The notes under the pieces: generated by a model | The model's input: only the letters and a program-made list of their open reading frames with translations | Databases searched by the model: none | What the model was told of the DNA's origin: nothing | In this document: positions 21,901 to 33,944 of the stretch, in pieces | Position numbering within the stretch: the stretch's first letter is position 1 | Layout of the letters: every line of letters starts with the position of its first letter | Assembly: GCA_002633005.1 (NCBI GenBank) | Contig: NMRA01000100.1 | Span: 335,975-399,974, forward strand | Length of the DNA stretch: 64,000 bases | Source of the DNA: Phoronis australis | Lineage: Eukaryota > Phoronida > Phoronidae | Direction: 5' to 3' | Program-made: the position numbers and the translations under genes

Positions 21901-23877
21901 ACGTGGATTGATTGATAACCTCCTCAGCACCTTTTTTACCTTATGTGTCTACTACATTTGTTGTATTTAAAAAATGTCTTTGTTGCTGAATTTACCTTAA
22001 ATGTAGGCTACTTTTCATCAAGAAAGTGGACGAGAAATGGCCACTCGTAGCTTTGACTCAGAGGTTATTGTGGTGTACGTAAGACTTTTGAAACCCTTGT
22101 AGGATGCTAAAGATCACTTTAAGTATGGAAGGCGTGAAATTAGCAGTCTAAAAATGTAGTCTTTGTCTACTCTACTGTTGTGACTGATTCTACTAGTTTG
22201 TAAACCTTAGTGGTGGAAATTTTCTTTCGTTAAGTATTTTCAAATATTCACGATGGTGAACTGCATGTCCACCCAAAACGAGGAAATTGACACTGACTAC
22301 TGTAATAAGCAAGTCATTTTTTTCCGTCGCAGGCCTTGGATTGGGAATTGTGCTTATTCCTGCCGTCTCGATCCTCGCACACTACTTCGACAAGAGACGA
22401 ATACTTGCCAGTGGAGTTGCCGTCTCAGGCGTCGGAATTGGGATGTTTGTATGGCCACCAATAATTACTTTTTTTGACCAGGAATACGGGTGGCGAGGAG
22501 CAATGATGCTTGTTGGTGCGATAAACATGAACATGTTAGTGGCGGGAAGCGTAATGACACCGTTGGAAAAGTTGACTCCCAAACTAACTCCTTCGAGAGA
22601 AGAATTGGCGAGAAACCTAGGACAGATCGAAGGTTATCATAAAAGAAAAACCTTCTGCAAAGTCATGCATTTAGGACTATTCAAGAGGCCTGAGTTTCTC
22701 TCTCTTTGTACTAATAATTTTCTCATCTGCTTCGGTCTGTCGATTGTGTTCATTCACTTGCCTTTCTTCGCCGAGGAAAACGCAAACGTTGATGCTAGCC
22801 AAGCAGCTATGCTGATTTCTGCAAATGGTATTGCGAATCTTATCGGAAGGTTGGCATTTGCCTTTCTTGGGGAAGTGCCGGTGATCGGTAGAAACGTTAC
22901 GGCCGTGTACATGACATGCTTTACTGTGGTGGGCGTGATGTCCGTCCTATTACCCTTCATCACCATCTACTCTGGACTTCTCGCGTACTCGTCTCTTTTC
23001 GGACTTATAACCGGTTGTTTTGGTGTCTATCTCTTCGTCATAATTCTCCGTCTGGTTGGAGTGGAAAGACTTCCCAGTGCTTATGGATATGTTGTTGTAT
23101 TCGAGGGCTTTGGTATGATGTCAGGCGCACCCATAGCAGGTGGGTACAAATTTGTTTCGTGGTTCCTATATTTTGAGTAGGGTACGCTGTTTGCACTACG
23201 TTACAAGCGAGAAAAGAATGTGAACGGCTCCTGAGCCCAAGGGCAATACCTGCTAGAATGTTTTTCTGTAAATCGTCTGGTTTCCGAATTGACCGAAATA
23301 AAGCGCTTACTACAAAGCTGAAAAAAGATGCAGGAGAGACTGCTCAGTGTGTCCTGCTGCTTGTATTTGACCTTCAACATGCGGGCTTGTTATTCAATGA
23401 ATGCCCGGATGTTAAATTCAGAGGGAAGCTACTACTGTATTTGCGGTTAGTACAAATGGATAAATGTTTACTTCCATTCATGCGCTTGGATAATCAAACG
23501 ATTTAGGTACATAATGAACTGAAAGAACGCCTCTCTTGTGATCAAGAAAATTTGTCAGAGCATGCCACTAAATGTCGTATCCTGAAACCATGCAGCTATC
23601 GATAGGTGTCTTTGTTTACCTGTGTGTCTATTTCCGTAGGTGTGGTATACGATAGGTGTTTTTGTTTACCTGTGTGTCTATTTCCGTAGGTGTGGTATAC
23701 GATATACTCAAGAGGTACGATGTTTCCATGTATCTAGGCGGTGGCGCGCTCATCTTGAGCGGCCTCTTCGTGGTACCACCGCTTATGTATGGCGACAATG
23801 CCGAGAGGGAAGCAGTCGAAAACAATGAACCGTACGAGCCAACACCCTTTCACTCTGCTCACTCGCTCGTTTTGTAA
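18700..23877 (+). CDS. SLC16/monocarboxylate-transporter-like protein (4 coding exons)
   Basis: Exons 18700-18907, 21673-21816, 22333-23139 and 23690-23877 join in frame (all phase 1) to 448 aa, normal for this family. It is a 12-segment major-facilitator carrier expected in the plasma membrane, moving monocarboxylates or related small solutes. Visible signatures are DRGWAW at residues 12-17 (family consensus [DE]G[GS]W.W before TM1), GPLSSFMTNRWG in the TM2-3 loop and YFDKRRILASGVAVSG from residue 135 (TM5 signature). The long hydrophilic TM6-7 loop is near residues 193-230. In TM8 the Arg is kept (290), but the usual proton-coupling Asp is Asn (286), as in several orphan MCTs, so proton-lactate transport should not be assumed. 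ATG 18700 is chosen because it precedes DRGWAW directly and has G at +4. The C-terminus may be spliced differently (see 25146). Confidence 0.88.
18908..21672 (+). other. SLC16-like intron 1
   Basis: A 2.77-kb GT-AG intron. Its 3' half (about 20370-21060) holds a tandem-like repeat array described separately. Reading frames inside it are not exons. Confidence 0.8.
20370..21060 (+). repeat. Degenerate repeat array related to the eIF4A intronic arrays
   Basis: Blocks such as GATGAAATTTGGAAC and TTCGACTACCGTGGCA recur irregularly (the latter near 20516 and 20648). Similar phrases occur in the 52.3-53.5 kb array (GAATTCGACTACTGTGGCAC; GAAATTTGATAAA). A short CCGTCCGTCCGTCG run opens it near 20420. 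The CTAGTGG core of the eIF4A arrays is not seen, so this is a divergent relative. Confidence 0.5.
21673..21816 (+). CDS. SLC16-like exon 2 (TM2-TM4)
   Basis: Acceptor CCCATTACAG/G and donor GGG-G/GTAGGT, 144 bp, phase 1 at both ends. Encodes NRWG, TM3 and TM4 up to AFGILG. Confidence 0.88.
22333..23139 (+). CDS. SLC16-like exon 3 (TM4-TM11)
   Basis: An 807-bp exon, acceptor TTTTTTCCGTCGCAG/G and donor GCA-G/GTGGGT. It carries the YFDKRR signature, the cytosolic loop, Asn286 and Arg290 of TM8, and the RLVGVERLPSAYG segment. One large central exon is usual for this family. Confidence 0.92.
23601..23700 (+). repeat. 50-bp tandem duplication containing the exon 4 acceptor
   Basis: GATAGGTGT(C/T)TTTGTTTACC...TTTCCGTAGGTGTGGTATAC is present twice head to tail with one difference. 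Each copy contains the same 3' splice site (TTTCCGTAG/GTGTGG). Use of the first acceptor (exon start 23640) reads into TAG within 17 codons; only the second (23690) gives the TM12 frame. Confidence 0.9.
23690..23877 (+). CDS. SLC16-like exon 4 (TM12 and C-tail)
   Basis: Encodes VVYDILKRYDVS, the last membrane segment and a hydrophilic tail ending SAHSLVL at TAA 23875-23877. The stop lies inside a consensus donor (TTTT/GTAAGT, cut after 23873), so this may be the terminal exon or be spliced onward. Confidence 0.8.
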
Positions 23878-24250
23878 GTTTTCGTGCGAGGCTTGTTTCT
23901 AAACCAAATGGGCGTACGCCGAATATGGTTATTCGCGACATACAATGTACACGTCCACTGTATCTTAGACGCTCTTGTTGAACATGCCCTACCCCGGCCC
24001 CCAAAGGTGAATTAAGCGTTGGTAGTTGATATTTTTTGCTTTTAAATTTATTTTAGCTCTGCACGTTTCGCTGGGATTTTTGTCATTTTGCCCGAATCTT
24101 TGAAGCAACTGTTATTCGCCAATGCCGGTGGTCAACAAAGCTTCACCTCTAATTATGTCTGCATATTGTAAGGGACCACGTGCATCCTAGACCCGCTTTT
24201 CCTACGGCCCTGGCAAAATTGGGTTGCCCAGTAAAGTTGTTTAAAACGAC

Positions 24251-24256
24251 AATAAA
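24251..24256 (+). terminator. Possible polyadenylation signal for the unspliced SLC16-like form
   Basis: AATAAA, 374 bp after the exon 4 stop. It would serve a transcript that retains the TAA at 23875. Confidence 0.4.
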
Positions 24257-24930
24257 CCCGCTTTTCATCGCAAAAACGAATTTTGATTTAGACCACATAC
24301 GGTTATGATGTTGGTTTCAAACTGCCCTGTCGCCAAGAATCCATCGAAGTAGCGACAGAGACACGTGTAGTCACGTCATGTAAACATATGACCAGTAGAC
24401 ATTTTTTCTGCTTGAGACGAACTTAAATGCGAGCGTCTTTGGAGTTAGAGGCGAATCGGATTAAAAGGTGTCGTTGTGCATTGTGAAGATGAGACAGCGA
24501 ATATCCGGATCGTTCAACTAGAGTAATATACCGTTATGGAATACTCGTTTCCGTTGCAACCAACCAGAAAGATCAAATTTGACGCTGTATATCTGTGACC
24601 TACTTCGAGGAGTTCAGAATTAGATGCCCCATCTCAAAACTGATGCAACATTTTCACGGAAACCTGATAGCATGAGGGATTGTTTACACCCTGATCGTAA
24701 ATTGGAGGTAATTTTAGGGCTTCAAAAGAACTGATACCGAGTTCGTTATTCCTTGAAGCTAGGCACTACAAGTTTTTTGGTCACAGCTTTGTGCGCGGGG
24801 TAGGCTGTAAGGGACCAGACCTCTAACGAATTGTTGAGTTGTTTGCTCATCCATATATCACTTCGCATCTAAGTAATGAACAAGTTAAGATCAGCTATAC
24901 AGTGTGGTGTAAAGTTTACTTCATGGACTG

Positions 24931-25097
24931 GCAGTGGCGGATTTAGGGTGGGGAAGGGGGGCAAGGAGGTCATGCCCCCCTAAAATGTTCCCAAATTCCA
25001 TTTGGCAGTTCGGGGGTGCGCATGTCTGACGGGAAAAATCCTGGCTAAAACTCTGCCCTGCCCCCCCCAACCCAACTCAAAATCCTGGATCCACCCC
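24931..25097. mobile_element. MITE, 167 bp, TIR related to CAGTGGCGGATTTAGGG
   Basis: Left GCAGTGGCGGATTTAGGGTGGGG, right AAATCCTGGATCCACCCC (inverted relation), flanked by the direct repeat TGGACTG at 24924-24930 and 25098-25104. There is no coding capacity. A related copy lies at about 31200-31517. A 7-8 bp duplication fits a hAT-type element. Confidence 0.65.
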
Positions 25098-25145
25098 TGG
25101 ACTGAATGCCGATTTAAGATCCCTTCTCAACTCTTCTCTTTTCAG

Positions 25146-25170
25146 GGAGTCCATTGTAATACGTTCTTGA
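25146..25170 (+). CDS. Candidate SLC16-like exon 5 (alternative C-terminus)
   Basis: A strong acceptor (CTCAACTCTTCTCTTTTCAG/GGAGTCC) follows the exon 4 donor at 23874. Joined in phase it replaces the TAA and gives the tail SLV-LESIVIRS then TGA (25168-25170). T-rich sequence without exons follows to an AATAAA at 27044, compatible with a 1.9-kb 3' UTR. This rests on splice signals only. Confidence 0.45.
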
Positions 25171-25260
25171 TGGAGCCGGTTCGTGTGTACTAGTCGACTC
25201 TTTCGCTCAACCTGCTTAAGAGAACTCGTCTCTCCGATTTTCTCAGTAACTGCAATGCCA

Positions 25261-25310
25261 GCATCTGGCCCCAGTTAAAGAGCCTGCATCTGGCCCCAGT
25301 TAAAGAGCCT
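25261..25310 (+). repeat. 25-bp tandem duplication
   Basis: GCATCTGGCCCCAGTTAAAGAGCCT occurs twice in perfect tandem, followed by a partial third copy GCATCT. Confidence 0.9.
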
Positions 25311-27043
25311 GCATCTCACGAATATTGTCTCTTGTTTGTTGATCATGGCTGTCGAAATGTACCAAGCTTTCCCAGCATTGCATTTCAACTTGATACCTGG
25401 AGTTCTTTGCTGTTTTGCTCATGCAACACGATTTATGCAAATTGTTTGTTAATTGTGCATTTAAAGGATGGGGTATTTTCTTACTGCATTTGTTCTGTAC
25501 ACGATTTAGAAAGTATTGTTTATGTTAAGAAGTGACAGCGTTCATAGAAGATAGTCCCAATTAACTTTTTTAGTTCACTCCGGCTAGTGGTTGAGGCTGT
25601 AGTCAATCATTTGTGTACTGAGTCACCGACTTACAGTATTGGAGGCAATGCAATGAATGTTGATCTTTAGCACAGTAAATGACAAAATCCTATTGTCGAA
25701 GTTCTTTGATGATATATTGTTTAGAGAAGTGCAGTTATTTCATTTTTTGTTATTGTAATTGTTATTGTTGACTTTTGGGTGGTCATATCGATTTACTCCT
25801 AGGACTATGACGCCTAAATGAATGAACTCTGTATGTGTTTTGTACATTTCGTGGGCACTATATTGCCATAGAGTGTTGAGGCACTGTACCAGTAATGTGT
25901 TGGAAGGGGGTTTCACAATGTTCTATAATGCAGTGCGAGTAATGTTAAGATAACTGTTGTTACAGTGTTAACTAATGAGGTGTAAATATTTTAACTAAAA
26001 GCTATACGAGTTTGAGAATGAGCGGAAACTTTCCAGTGTAGCTAAACTACTGTTTAAGCATGACGTCACCTTTTGTGGATGAAACGAACCCGTAACATCC
26101 AACCACGTGAGTTACACTGGAAAGGTTTGTTTTATTCTGGATACTGATACAGGCACAGTTGAAGCTGCGCGTATGCTCGACGTTTGTCTCGAAAGTTGAG
26201 TTAAGTGCAGTCGTTGGAGAACACTTCGACGAGGTCGATGTACAATGCGCTTAAATACTCTTAACATTAACAGCAATAACCTGATGATGTTTTATGTTGG
26301 GTGATTGTCACGTGACTGTGAATTTGTTTAGGTCTCGGTTCTTGGTCTTGTACGCGCAATCGTCCATTCAAGTCGCAGCACTCACGGTGCATGCAGATAA
26401 GTACGCTACTTCCGGTCAAGGAACTGTCAGTGTTTCTGCAACATGAAGTAATTAAATATTTCATATGTTAGCGACATGTACGCTACGCCGCTGAGAAAGT
26501 TGGTCTTGTCAAAGTCTAGTGGTATGGAACGACAGCTGGAAGCTTGTGAGCGCTTCCAAGAATGGTGTAGTTTTGTATGCTGAAACGCACAAATATCTGA
26601 AACAGTCAGTGTCTCAGAATCGTTATGTAAAAACCCTTATGACAGAAGCTACATTTGATTCACTCTTCCCGGTTACTATTAACCCCGCCCCGTTAGCCTT
26701 CCTGAACATTTCATTGGTTTTCAATTACGATGGACATCCGATTTACTTTACAAACTTTTCGGATGCCTCATATATATTTAGCCAATTGACCGGGCATACG
26801 ACAGACTGAATCAACATCAAAAGTGAGATTGCTCTACGGCATATAGTACATGTCGTGAATATTGTTCAGTGTTTTCACTAATCATAGTGAGTGTACTTTT
26901 GTTAGCAATGTGGTTGTAGTGCTGTTGCCTACACTTGTTATAAATACGAGTGCATGTTTTTTTTTTTAATGGCAATGATGTCACTTTGACAGAGAGGTGA
27001 CCTGGGTCTGGGGTCTAATGTTGTTTTAACGAGGGTTGTTATG

Positions 27044-27049
27044 AATAAA
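27044..27049 (+). terminator. Polyadenylation signal AATAAA
   Basis: AATAAA followed by GT/T-rich sequence (AAATGTTGATTCTTGTT). Best candidate 3' end for a transporter transcript that uses exon 5. Confidence 0.4.
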
Positions 27050-27060
27050 TCAAATGTTGA

Positions 27061-30000
27061 TTCTTGTTAAATGATGGTTGACGTTGGAGTCGTGCCATGG
27101 CCTTGACACATTGAAAGTCAAAATTTGTTGGACCTTCGTTGATTCACTTCCCAACACGGCTGAAGCGCTAATTCATGACTCACAGACGCGATATGAATGC
27201 TCGAAATGTACTAGTGCATTTTTGGCAAAACTGGGAACGGTTTTACTATTACAAAAATTCACATATGATCGGTATGCTGGGTTTCTCATCATCTATTATG
27301 ATTTATGTAGTTGCTTTCACAAGCTCGCTTCAGCGGAATTCCAAGGGTCGTTTTGTTACACCATTGCAGTACTTGAAGGATTAAGAACTCTAGGGCACAA
27401 ATTAGATACCCCTATCCCCTTTCGCGACAATTTTGGACCTTTAAAAATGTTAATTGACCCTTCACAGTAGTCGCCACAATTTTCAACCGCTCTTTTGAGC
27501 CCGTCTGTCGGCCCATTTGGCACAAACTCAATGAAGAGTAGGTAGGGAAGTGCTGGTCCTTGCTCTCAATCTTTAGGATAGCCAGTTATTTAGCGTTGGG
27601 TATCGGTGGTAGCGTGTCAAAGAAGTGGCAACCCGCGGGGTTAGGGTTTAGACTAGTGCCCGATAGCGAGACGTACGAGGGTTCCGATCTCTTCTGTCAC
27701 ATAATTGGCCATACATGTAGAAATGACTAGTTACTTAGCAAGGCGGAGGCAGGTCCTTCCAATAACTTATAGGACTCGCAGGCAGATTCAGTGATTCCGT
27801 TCATCACAATTATTTTCTCTTTCTTTTTAAATTAACTTTCCATGTTTACGTCCGCTTGGTTATGGCAGCACCTTTGCAATGTCACTGTCCTCGACTAATG
27901 CACTCAGTTCGAAGTATATGTGCAACATTGGGCGGGCACCTGTCGGGAGTGACTTCCTAAACAAACTGGTGAATACAGTTGACTGTATTAGCGGCTGCAC
28001 GATGTCGACTGCGTGCTGGAGGCAGGAACGAGGCTGACTAGGTGAGGGACAGCGGTAGTCGCTCTCTCTGACAAGAGTTTTTCTTATCAGTTGGTATTGT
28101 CTCGGGAACCAATTGTCCGGTTGCCCAGATATAACGTTCGTCTAGTAAAGCACTGGCGACTGACTACCGCGCCCGGCTGAAAAATAGGGACACCCACCTA
28201 TTTACCGAGTGTATTCAAGGCGTCCCAATAATGGAATTAACACTTTTATCGAGTGGAAGCGCTTGACCAGGACAATGAGGGCATCTATTATTAGAGAATT
28301 TCTAAATAGGCCTACTGGCTAAATATTATCAAAACGCCAAACCATCGTTAGTGTGTGCTAGGGCTCCACTTTGTCAAACAATTGCTGTATGCGTAAGATT
28401 TGGAGTTGTTTGGGTGCAACGAGGTGAAGGCGACGGATGCCGCTTCGTTTATACATAAATTGATATTCAGGAGTTTTAGAAACACGTGATTATATTTTCT
28501 CTGCAATTGGAGTTTGTTAAGAAACAGTTTTGTTATTGAAAAATACATAACGTTTTTAGAAAATACTTCTCAGAGAGTAATCCTCTCTAAGAACGGGGAA
28601 TGTCGTAGTATAACTGCTGCGGCAATCCATCCGCACTCTCAGGCTTATAGCACAAGTGGGTTAAACACTGACTGGAAATATTTCCTCCCACAGTCAAATA
28701 AGTTAACATCTGCTGAACATTCTTGAAATGATCGGATAAAACCAGTCGAATATGTCATTTTCTGGGATATGTTGACCAGGAATCGTGTGATGATGATGAA
28801 ATCTGTGAAGTACTGAGGCGAGTTCTTGTGTTCAGGCAGAAGTTCTTACTCAAAGCAGAAGTATTTGGTGAGCACTTCAATAGGCGCGTATATGTCTCAA
28901 GGGGTACTCGACTCCGGAAACCTTGGATGAGATGCTGTCTGTAGGTGTCCTAGCCTGTCCGCAGCGCCTCCTTCACAGCAGAGTGCCGCCCATGTCACAG
29001 GTAATGACCGCGCGAGTGTTAGGCCTACTTCGTTGCCATCGGAGAAGCCACGTTTTATATCATTACCTTGCGTAGCATTAGGGAAGGGTTAGAGTGGTCT
29101 GAATCTATGATTTTGACAGCCGTCTTGACAATGTGCAGAACTCGTGCCTACCGACAGCCAAACATAATGAGTCTCAACCGATTAGTCGACTCTGAAGACC
29201 TCCGACAATGATTCTGAAGGCCATCTTGAAAAATGGCGGAATGCATCACCACAGCCATCAGTTCAAACTTATTTTCAGTGTACTTGTTGACCTTCAAAAC
29301 ATGTACAAACTTTTTCAATCTTTACTCCATCGCATGCCATCGTCGAGTTATATCGGAGGCCTCTCATTCGGTGTCATTTTTGTGCCATCTTAAGCAACTT
29401 GCACCACATCAATTTCAGTGGACTTTTTTCTCACATTGTAAGTGCAGGCAATACCATGTACGCCGCAATGAAAATCTCTTGCATTTTTCCACGTCATCCG
29501 TAGAATGACTGGATTATATAAATACGGATGCAGCTTTAGACATGTGCACAAAGGTTCTGTAATGATTCCGTTGATTTGACGAAAATGAAAGATCATTGAC
29601 ATATCTGACTGCGCCGCACGTAGCCTACCAGCACTTACAAACCGTTCAACTGCATAAGCTGAACAATTAATATGGTTTACGTAGGCCTACTTGGCTGCGG
29701 CCCAATGACCTAGTACTTACATTTACAATCGGTGGAGTTCTCGTAGATCTAGTGCAGTCAACGTTGAAAAATGCACGCATGCACCGCACGAGTATTAACA
29801 ATAACATCAAATCCAGTTGCAACCGGACTTCACAGAGCATTATTGACTGGCAAAAGGTCAATGCACCCAACTCGCGATACTACCAGGAAGGAATTAACAG
29901 GGGGTACTCATGCATTTAATCTACATTTTTGATATCTTCATATGCTATTTACGTACTTGACTATTTTTATTTTTCCCACGTCGGCTTTTTCGCCGCCATA

Positions 30001-31199
30001 TTGCAAAGCAACTTGGAAATTTGTTGAAAAACCTTGGTATCTGGAATATCTGTCATTGATACTATGCACGGAGAGGTGTAAATATCCGACAAAAGTGTGT
30101 GAGGCCCCCCATGGAAAGCAACTGATGTGAACCGATGGGGCTACTCTCATTGTAAATATTACATTAAATAAATAAAAAGAAATAGGACTGGTCGGTCGGC
30201 CACCAGTCCCACGTCTGGGCGAATTTCGGTGTTCTGAAGTTAAAAAATAAAATAATGAGAAAACGAAGAAACGTCAAGTCAAACCTGTTGCAGAGAAAAA
30301 CTACCGAAATAATAATTGGTTCAAACAACATTTCCAAGACGTTCAGGGTGCTGACATGTTTGAATGAGATTGTATTAATTTTCATAAAGATGGGTGAGAT
30401 GGTAGTGTAGCATATCCTATTCAGAGATGAACGGCCATCGACAACAAAGTTAATCTACACAAAAAATGAAATGTAACTTATATATGAGTGTCAAGAATTC
30501 AATACTTTTTGTTGTTCCCAAGACAAAATTCTGCCTTACGTGGCCCGTTTCGTCACTACATTTGGAAGCCATTTTGTTTGCAATATTTCTTATAGCTGGA
30601 AATACGGGAGCAGCACACCGTAATTTTACTACTCCGAGGATTCACTAAGAATACTCCGAAGGTTTCGTACTCACAAAATATAAAGCATTTCGGACTCGGT
30701 GTATGTATTGTGAAAGCGTCACGTGACCACCTTCGAAGCGTTTGGTTTTTATCAGAGATGACATCAACTAAGCCTCTCAAATGAGAACACTAGAAGTAAA
30801 ATGAGAGATTGATTTTCACGATATGTAAGGCACGTTTGATAAACCATGTCCCCCCGAGTTACGCACTTTACCATCTACTTTGTAAAAACAAAATGGCCGC
30901 ACAAAAATTAGGAATTTACGCGCGTTCCTCGATCGGACCATTGTAACAGGGGATAGAGTTCGCGAAATTCAGTATTTTATGCCAACATAAGTAGCCAGTT
31001 AATCATTACTATCCAACCGATGATGTCCCGTTCAACACCACCGAAATCTGTTTTCTAGCTTGAACTCTGGCTACAAGTAAATTCCCAGTCCTAGACATTC
31101 TGGTGATATTAACCGACGCGCAGGAAACATCGTCTTTAATTCTTTAGTTCCTACATCAAAACTGGTCAGAGGCGACCAGAATTTTGTCTATGAATCATA
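27061..31199. other. Gene-free stretch
   Basis: No recognisable exon on either strand. The longest frame (27078-27470, 130 codons) has no family resemblance. 27620-27700 has a weak tRNA-like box A/box B pair (GGGTTCCGATCTC), perhaps a worn SINE. Confidence 0.35.
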
Positions 31200-31517
31200 G
31201 GCGGATTTAGGGGGTGTGGGGCAGGAGGCCCGCCTCCACACACCCCCTTGGCTGCCGCACTGAAAAGAATAAAACAGCAAGAGCGTGAAGAAATATTGGT
31301 AACTCCGGTAACTAATATGCGGCTGCGGGGGGAGGCAAGTGTTTGTTTCAGACGACCAGCGCAATCGTTTACCCGTTTTTTTTTTTAGTCCTCTGTTTGT
31401 TTTTTAGTAGTATTATGTCCACATCCTCAGAAAGTCGAGCACCCTATCTTTTAGGCTGGGTGCGCCCGATTGCCCGAGACATAATGCCCCCCCCCCCTTT
31501 ACCATATCCTAGATTCG
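31200..31517. mobile_element. MITE related to the 24931 element
   Basis: Left AGGCGGATTTAGGGGGTGTGGGG, right CCATATCCTAGATTCGCCACT, inverted and similar to the ends of 24931-25097. The interior is C/G-run rich and includes a 13-C run. Target duplication uncertain. Confidence 0.5.
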
Positions 31518-31898
31518 CCACTGCGAATGGTCAATTAGGTCAACAGATCAGTTACGCAAGCATGTCTCTGCTACCATTATGGTAACTGCAGACGAAGAGC
31601 TGCGAGCAAAGCTGTTTGCCTGAAGTGAACTATAGCTGAGTGATCTGAGCTGAGCTGAGCCCAGAGCTCATGCCAACTGTGTGAAAATACAACTGAATGA
31701 ACCACTGGCTAGTTCATTCTGGCAACGTGGTTCACTCAGCTGTTCTCTGCTTGACCTGAGCTGTCAGCTCAGCTATCATTCAATTGTGGCAGACGGCTCA
31801 GATCGTTGCTCGCTGTCTACGGTCATCCAAATTGGGGACATCATTGAGAAAATTCGACATTATGGTATACCTGATGCTCTGCAATACACTTTCATTAT
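31518..31898. other. Interval with simple CTGAGCTGAGCTGAG sequence
   Basis: A low-complexity TGAGCTGAGCTGAGC patch lies at 31640-31665. The plus-strand frame 31681-32010 runs antisense to the expected FIS1 3' end and is not credited. Confidence 0.4.
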
Positions 31899-31904
31899 TT
31901 TATT
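31899..31904 (-). terminator. Candidate FIS1 polyadenylation signal
   Basis: TTTATT on the plus strand (AATAAA on minus), the first clear signal downstream of the FIS1 stop at 33178. It implies a 3' UTR of about 1.3 kb. Confidence 0.35.
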
Positions 31905-33177
31905 TACATTCAAATATTACAGATTGCCACACATGGGAAGTAAAAGAATGACGACCTTAGCAACAAGTCTGGTCATCAACAGAAATAATCTAAAAAACTG
32001 TAAAATTTAACTCTGAAAGGAGAAAAGCCTGTACAGTTTGATTGTTTGCCATTAGTTGGGGTAGGTGACCACGGCTTTTAAGCAAAATTCATCCAAAAAG
32101 AAATGTACATTCACAGCAAAACTACAGCATCACTAACACGACCAAATTTCATTCCACAGAATAGTTCAAGATGCTGAAATCTCAAAGCAATAGTTACAGT
32201 TTTCAAACTTATCATTTCGTTTTTGTTTTATGCAATTTCTGAGTTTATCCAAAAAATACTCTTTCATAATCATGAAGTCCTACTTTTAATTTCCCTAGTG
32301 GAAAAATAGAACATTTTAAAAACAAAAATTCCTAATAGCGTTTTGGAGAACTGCGCAAAAAGCACGGTACCTGAAAGTTTCATATGAACCGGATCAGCCA
32401 TTTCTGAGATATGATGTTCCGAAGTTAGCCAAATCATTTGTGATTTTTCTAGGGTCTCACATAATCTTAAACACCGATATATATTTAGGTCAAATAACAA
32501 ACAAATGCTGTTCGTCCTCAGTCAGGCTAGTTTGGTCTCAGAAACAAGAGCATTTTTCATACCTTGATACATGAGAAATAAAAAGATCCATTTCTAAAAA
32601 TACAAAAAAATAACCCAGCCTGCTTAGAGCCACACCCAACTCAATTTGGCATGTTTTCAAATAGTACATATTTCCAACAAAGTGCCCATCCAACACTAGA
32701 AATAACAACTTTTCCAATCAGCACTTCATACAAATTACAAACTCAACTATATGCAGAAACAGAACTCAACGAAATTTTGGAATGCTCAGTTGCAGTATTA
32801 CCTGGCAAGACACGCCACTGAACAAGTTTCGTTCATGACCCCCCGCACCCACACTCAGTGCCTACAGAAAACGCACAAACAGACTGAAATTTCGGTTTTT
32901 ATGGGTGACCAATGGTGCTGAGCTGTTAAGAGACAAAACAATCATTCCAGCATCAAATACATTTGACGGTTCTGACCCTGGCAGCTGCTTATCAGCAATT
33001 AGATTGGAATCTTTTATAGCTAATACTCCAGTTTTAACCAGACTAAACAACGTTGCCATAATATAAACATGTTCTGCTGTGACAACGAGCGGCCCAAATA
33101 AAGAGTCAGTTTTTCTTCATGACATCAGCAACAGAGGCCTGGCGAGGACAAATACACATCACAAAAACCAGATCCAT

Positions 33178-33284
33178 TCATGACTTTTTAGATAATGCCA
33201 GACCTGCCAATGCTCCTATTGCCGCCACCGCACCAATGCCAACAGCAGCAGCACCACCAAGAAGAGCCATACCAATCAGACCAT
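33178..33284 (-). CDS. FIS1: FIS1 exon 5, duplicate allele
   Basis: Same 107-bp final exon as 34898-35004, with acceptor TTTCAG and TGA 33178-33180. It differs by Leu for Val in the membrane anchor (GMALLGG versus GMAVLGG). Fully intact, so it is an allele or functional duplicate and not a pseudogene. Confidence 0.88.
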
Positions 33285-33591
33285 CTGAAACAATATGAGA
33301 CACAATTTCAATTTTGACCATGCAATGGATGTCAGTGTTGATGCTGAAGTTCAAAGATTCTCAGTGAAAGTGAGTTGTAGCCATCTTCTAGACAACAAAT
33401 AACCAGCCTAGGCAGTCAGCTGGACCTGATATACACCACTGTTTAGATTTCACTAACAAAAAGTGTTATACAGCCAGTTCTGTGATGATTGCGACAATTT
33501 GTCAAAAAATTCTGATAACTGGACAAACAAACAAAAGCATGATTATTTTTAGCTTGAAAGGCCTTTAAAGTTAGTCATTTCAACCAAATAG

Positions 33592-33818
33592 TATAGGCGT
33601 AAGATTGGAAGAATTTGATGGCTGGGGGGAGTGCTCAATTTTCAATTTTATTTTCAAATGAAGTTTGTAAGTTGAAACTTTGATCAATTGTTAACAAAAT
33701 TGGCACTTATTAACTCGCGGAATATTTGGGGTGGCGGAAACCTATCTATACCCACCCCCACCAACATTTTGATTGATGGGGCGTTTGTTCCCTTGTGCCC
33801 CCACTTCTTATGTCTATC
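33592..33818. mobile_element. MITE in FIS1 intron 4 (duplicate copy)
   Basis: Ends TATAGGCGTAAGATTGG and the complement of ACTTCTTATGTCTAT are inverted. Same insertion as 35312-35537, so the insertion predates the split of the two copies. Confidence 0.6.
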
Positions 33819-33944
33819 AGTAGTGGGAGATTCAAAAGAGGAGTGCTTTGTTGGATATTAAAACTGACCCGGCTGCAGGTACATGTATTATTATACAGCT
33901 CTCTGAGGACAAATAACAGAAGCAAGCAGACAATGAAAGTTCAC

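Larger units (their letters stand above)
25171..27060 (+). other. Probable 3' UTR of the SLC16-like gene
   Basis: T-rich, repeat-poor sequence ending in AATAAA at 27044-27049. A 25-bp unit (GCATCTGGCCCCAGTTAAAGAGCCT) is tandemly duplicated at 25261-25310. Short frames such as 26519-26809 match nothing I recognise. Confidence 0.4.

Noticed and set aside
24251-24256. Certain 3' end of the transporter gene
   Set aside because: AATAAA is present, but the donor overlapping the stop and the long 3'-UTR-like region to 27 kb make it only one of two options.
27078-27470. 130-codon plus-strand frame
   Set aside because: No start context, no recognisable domain, and an overlapping second frame is equally open.
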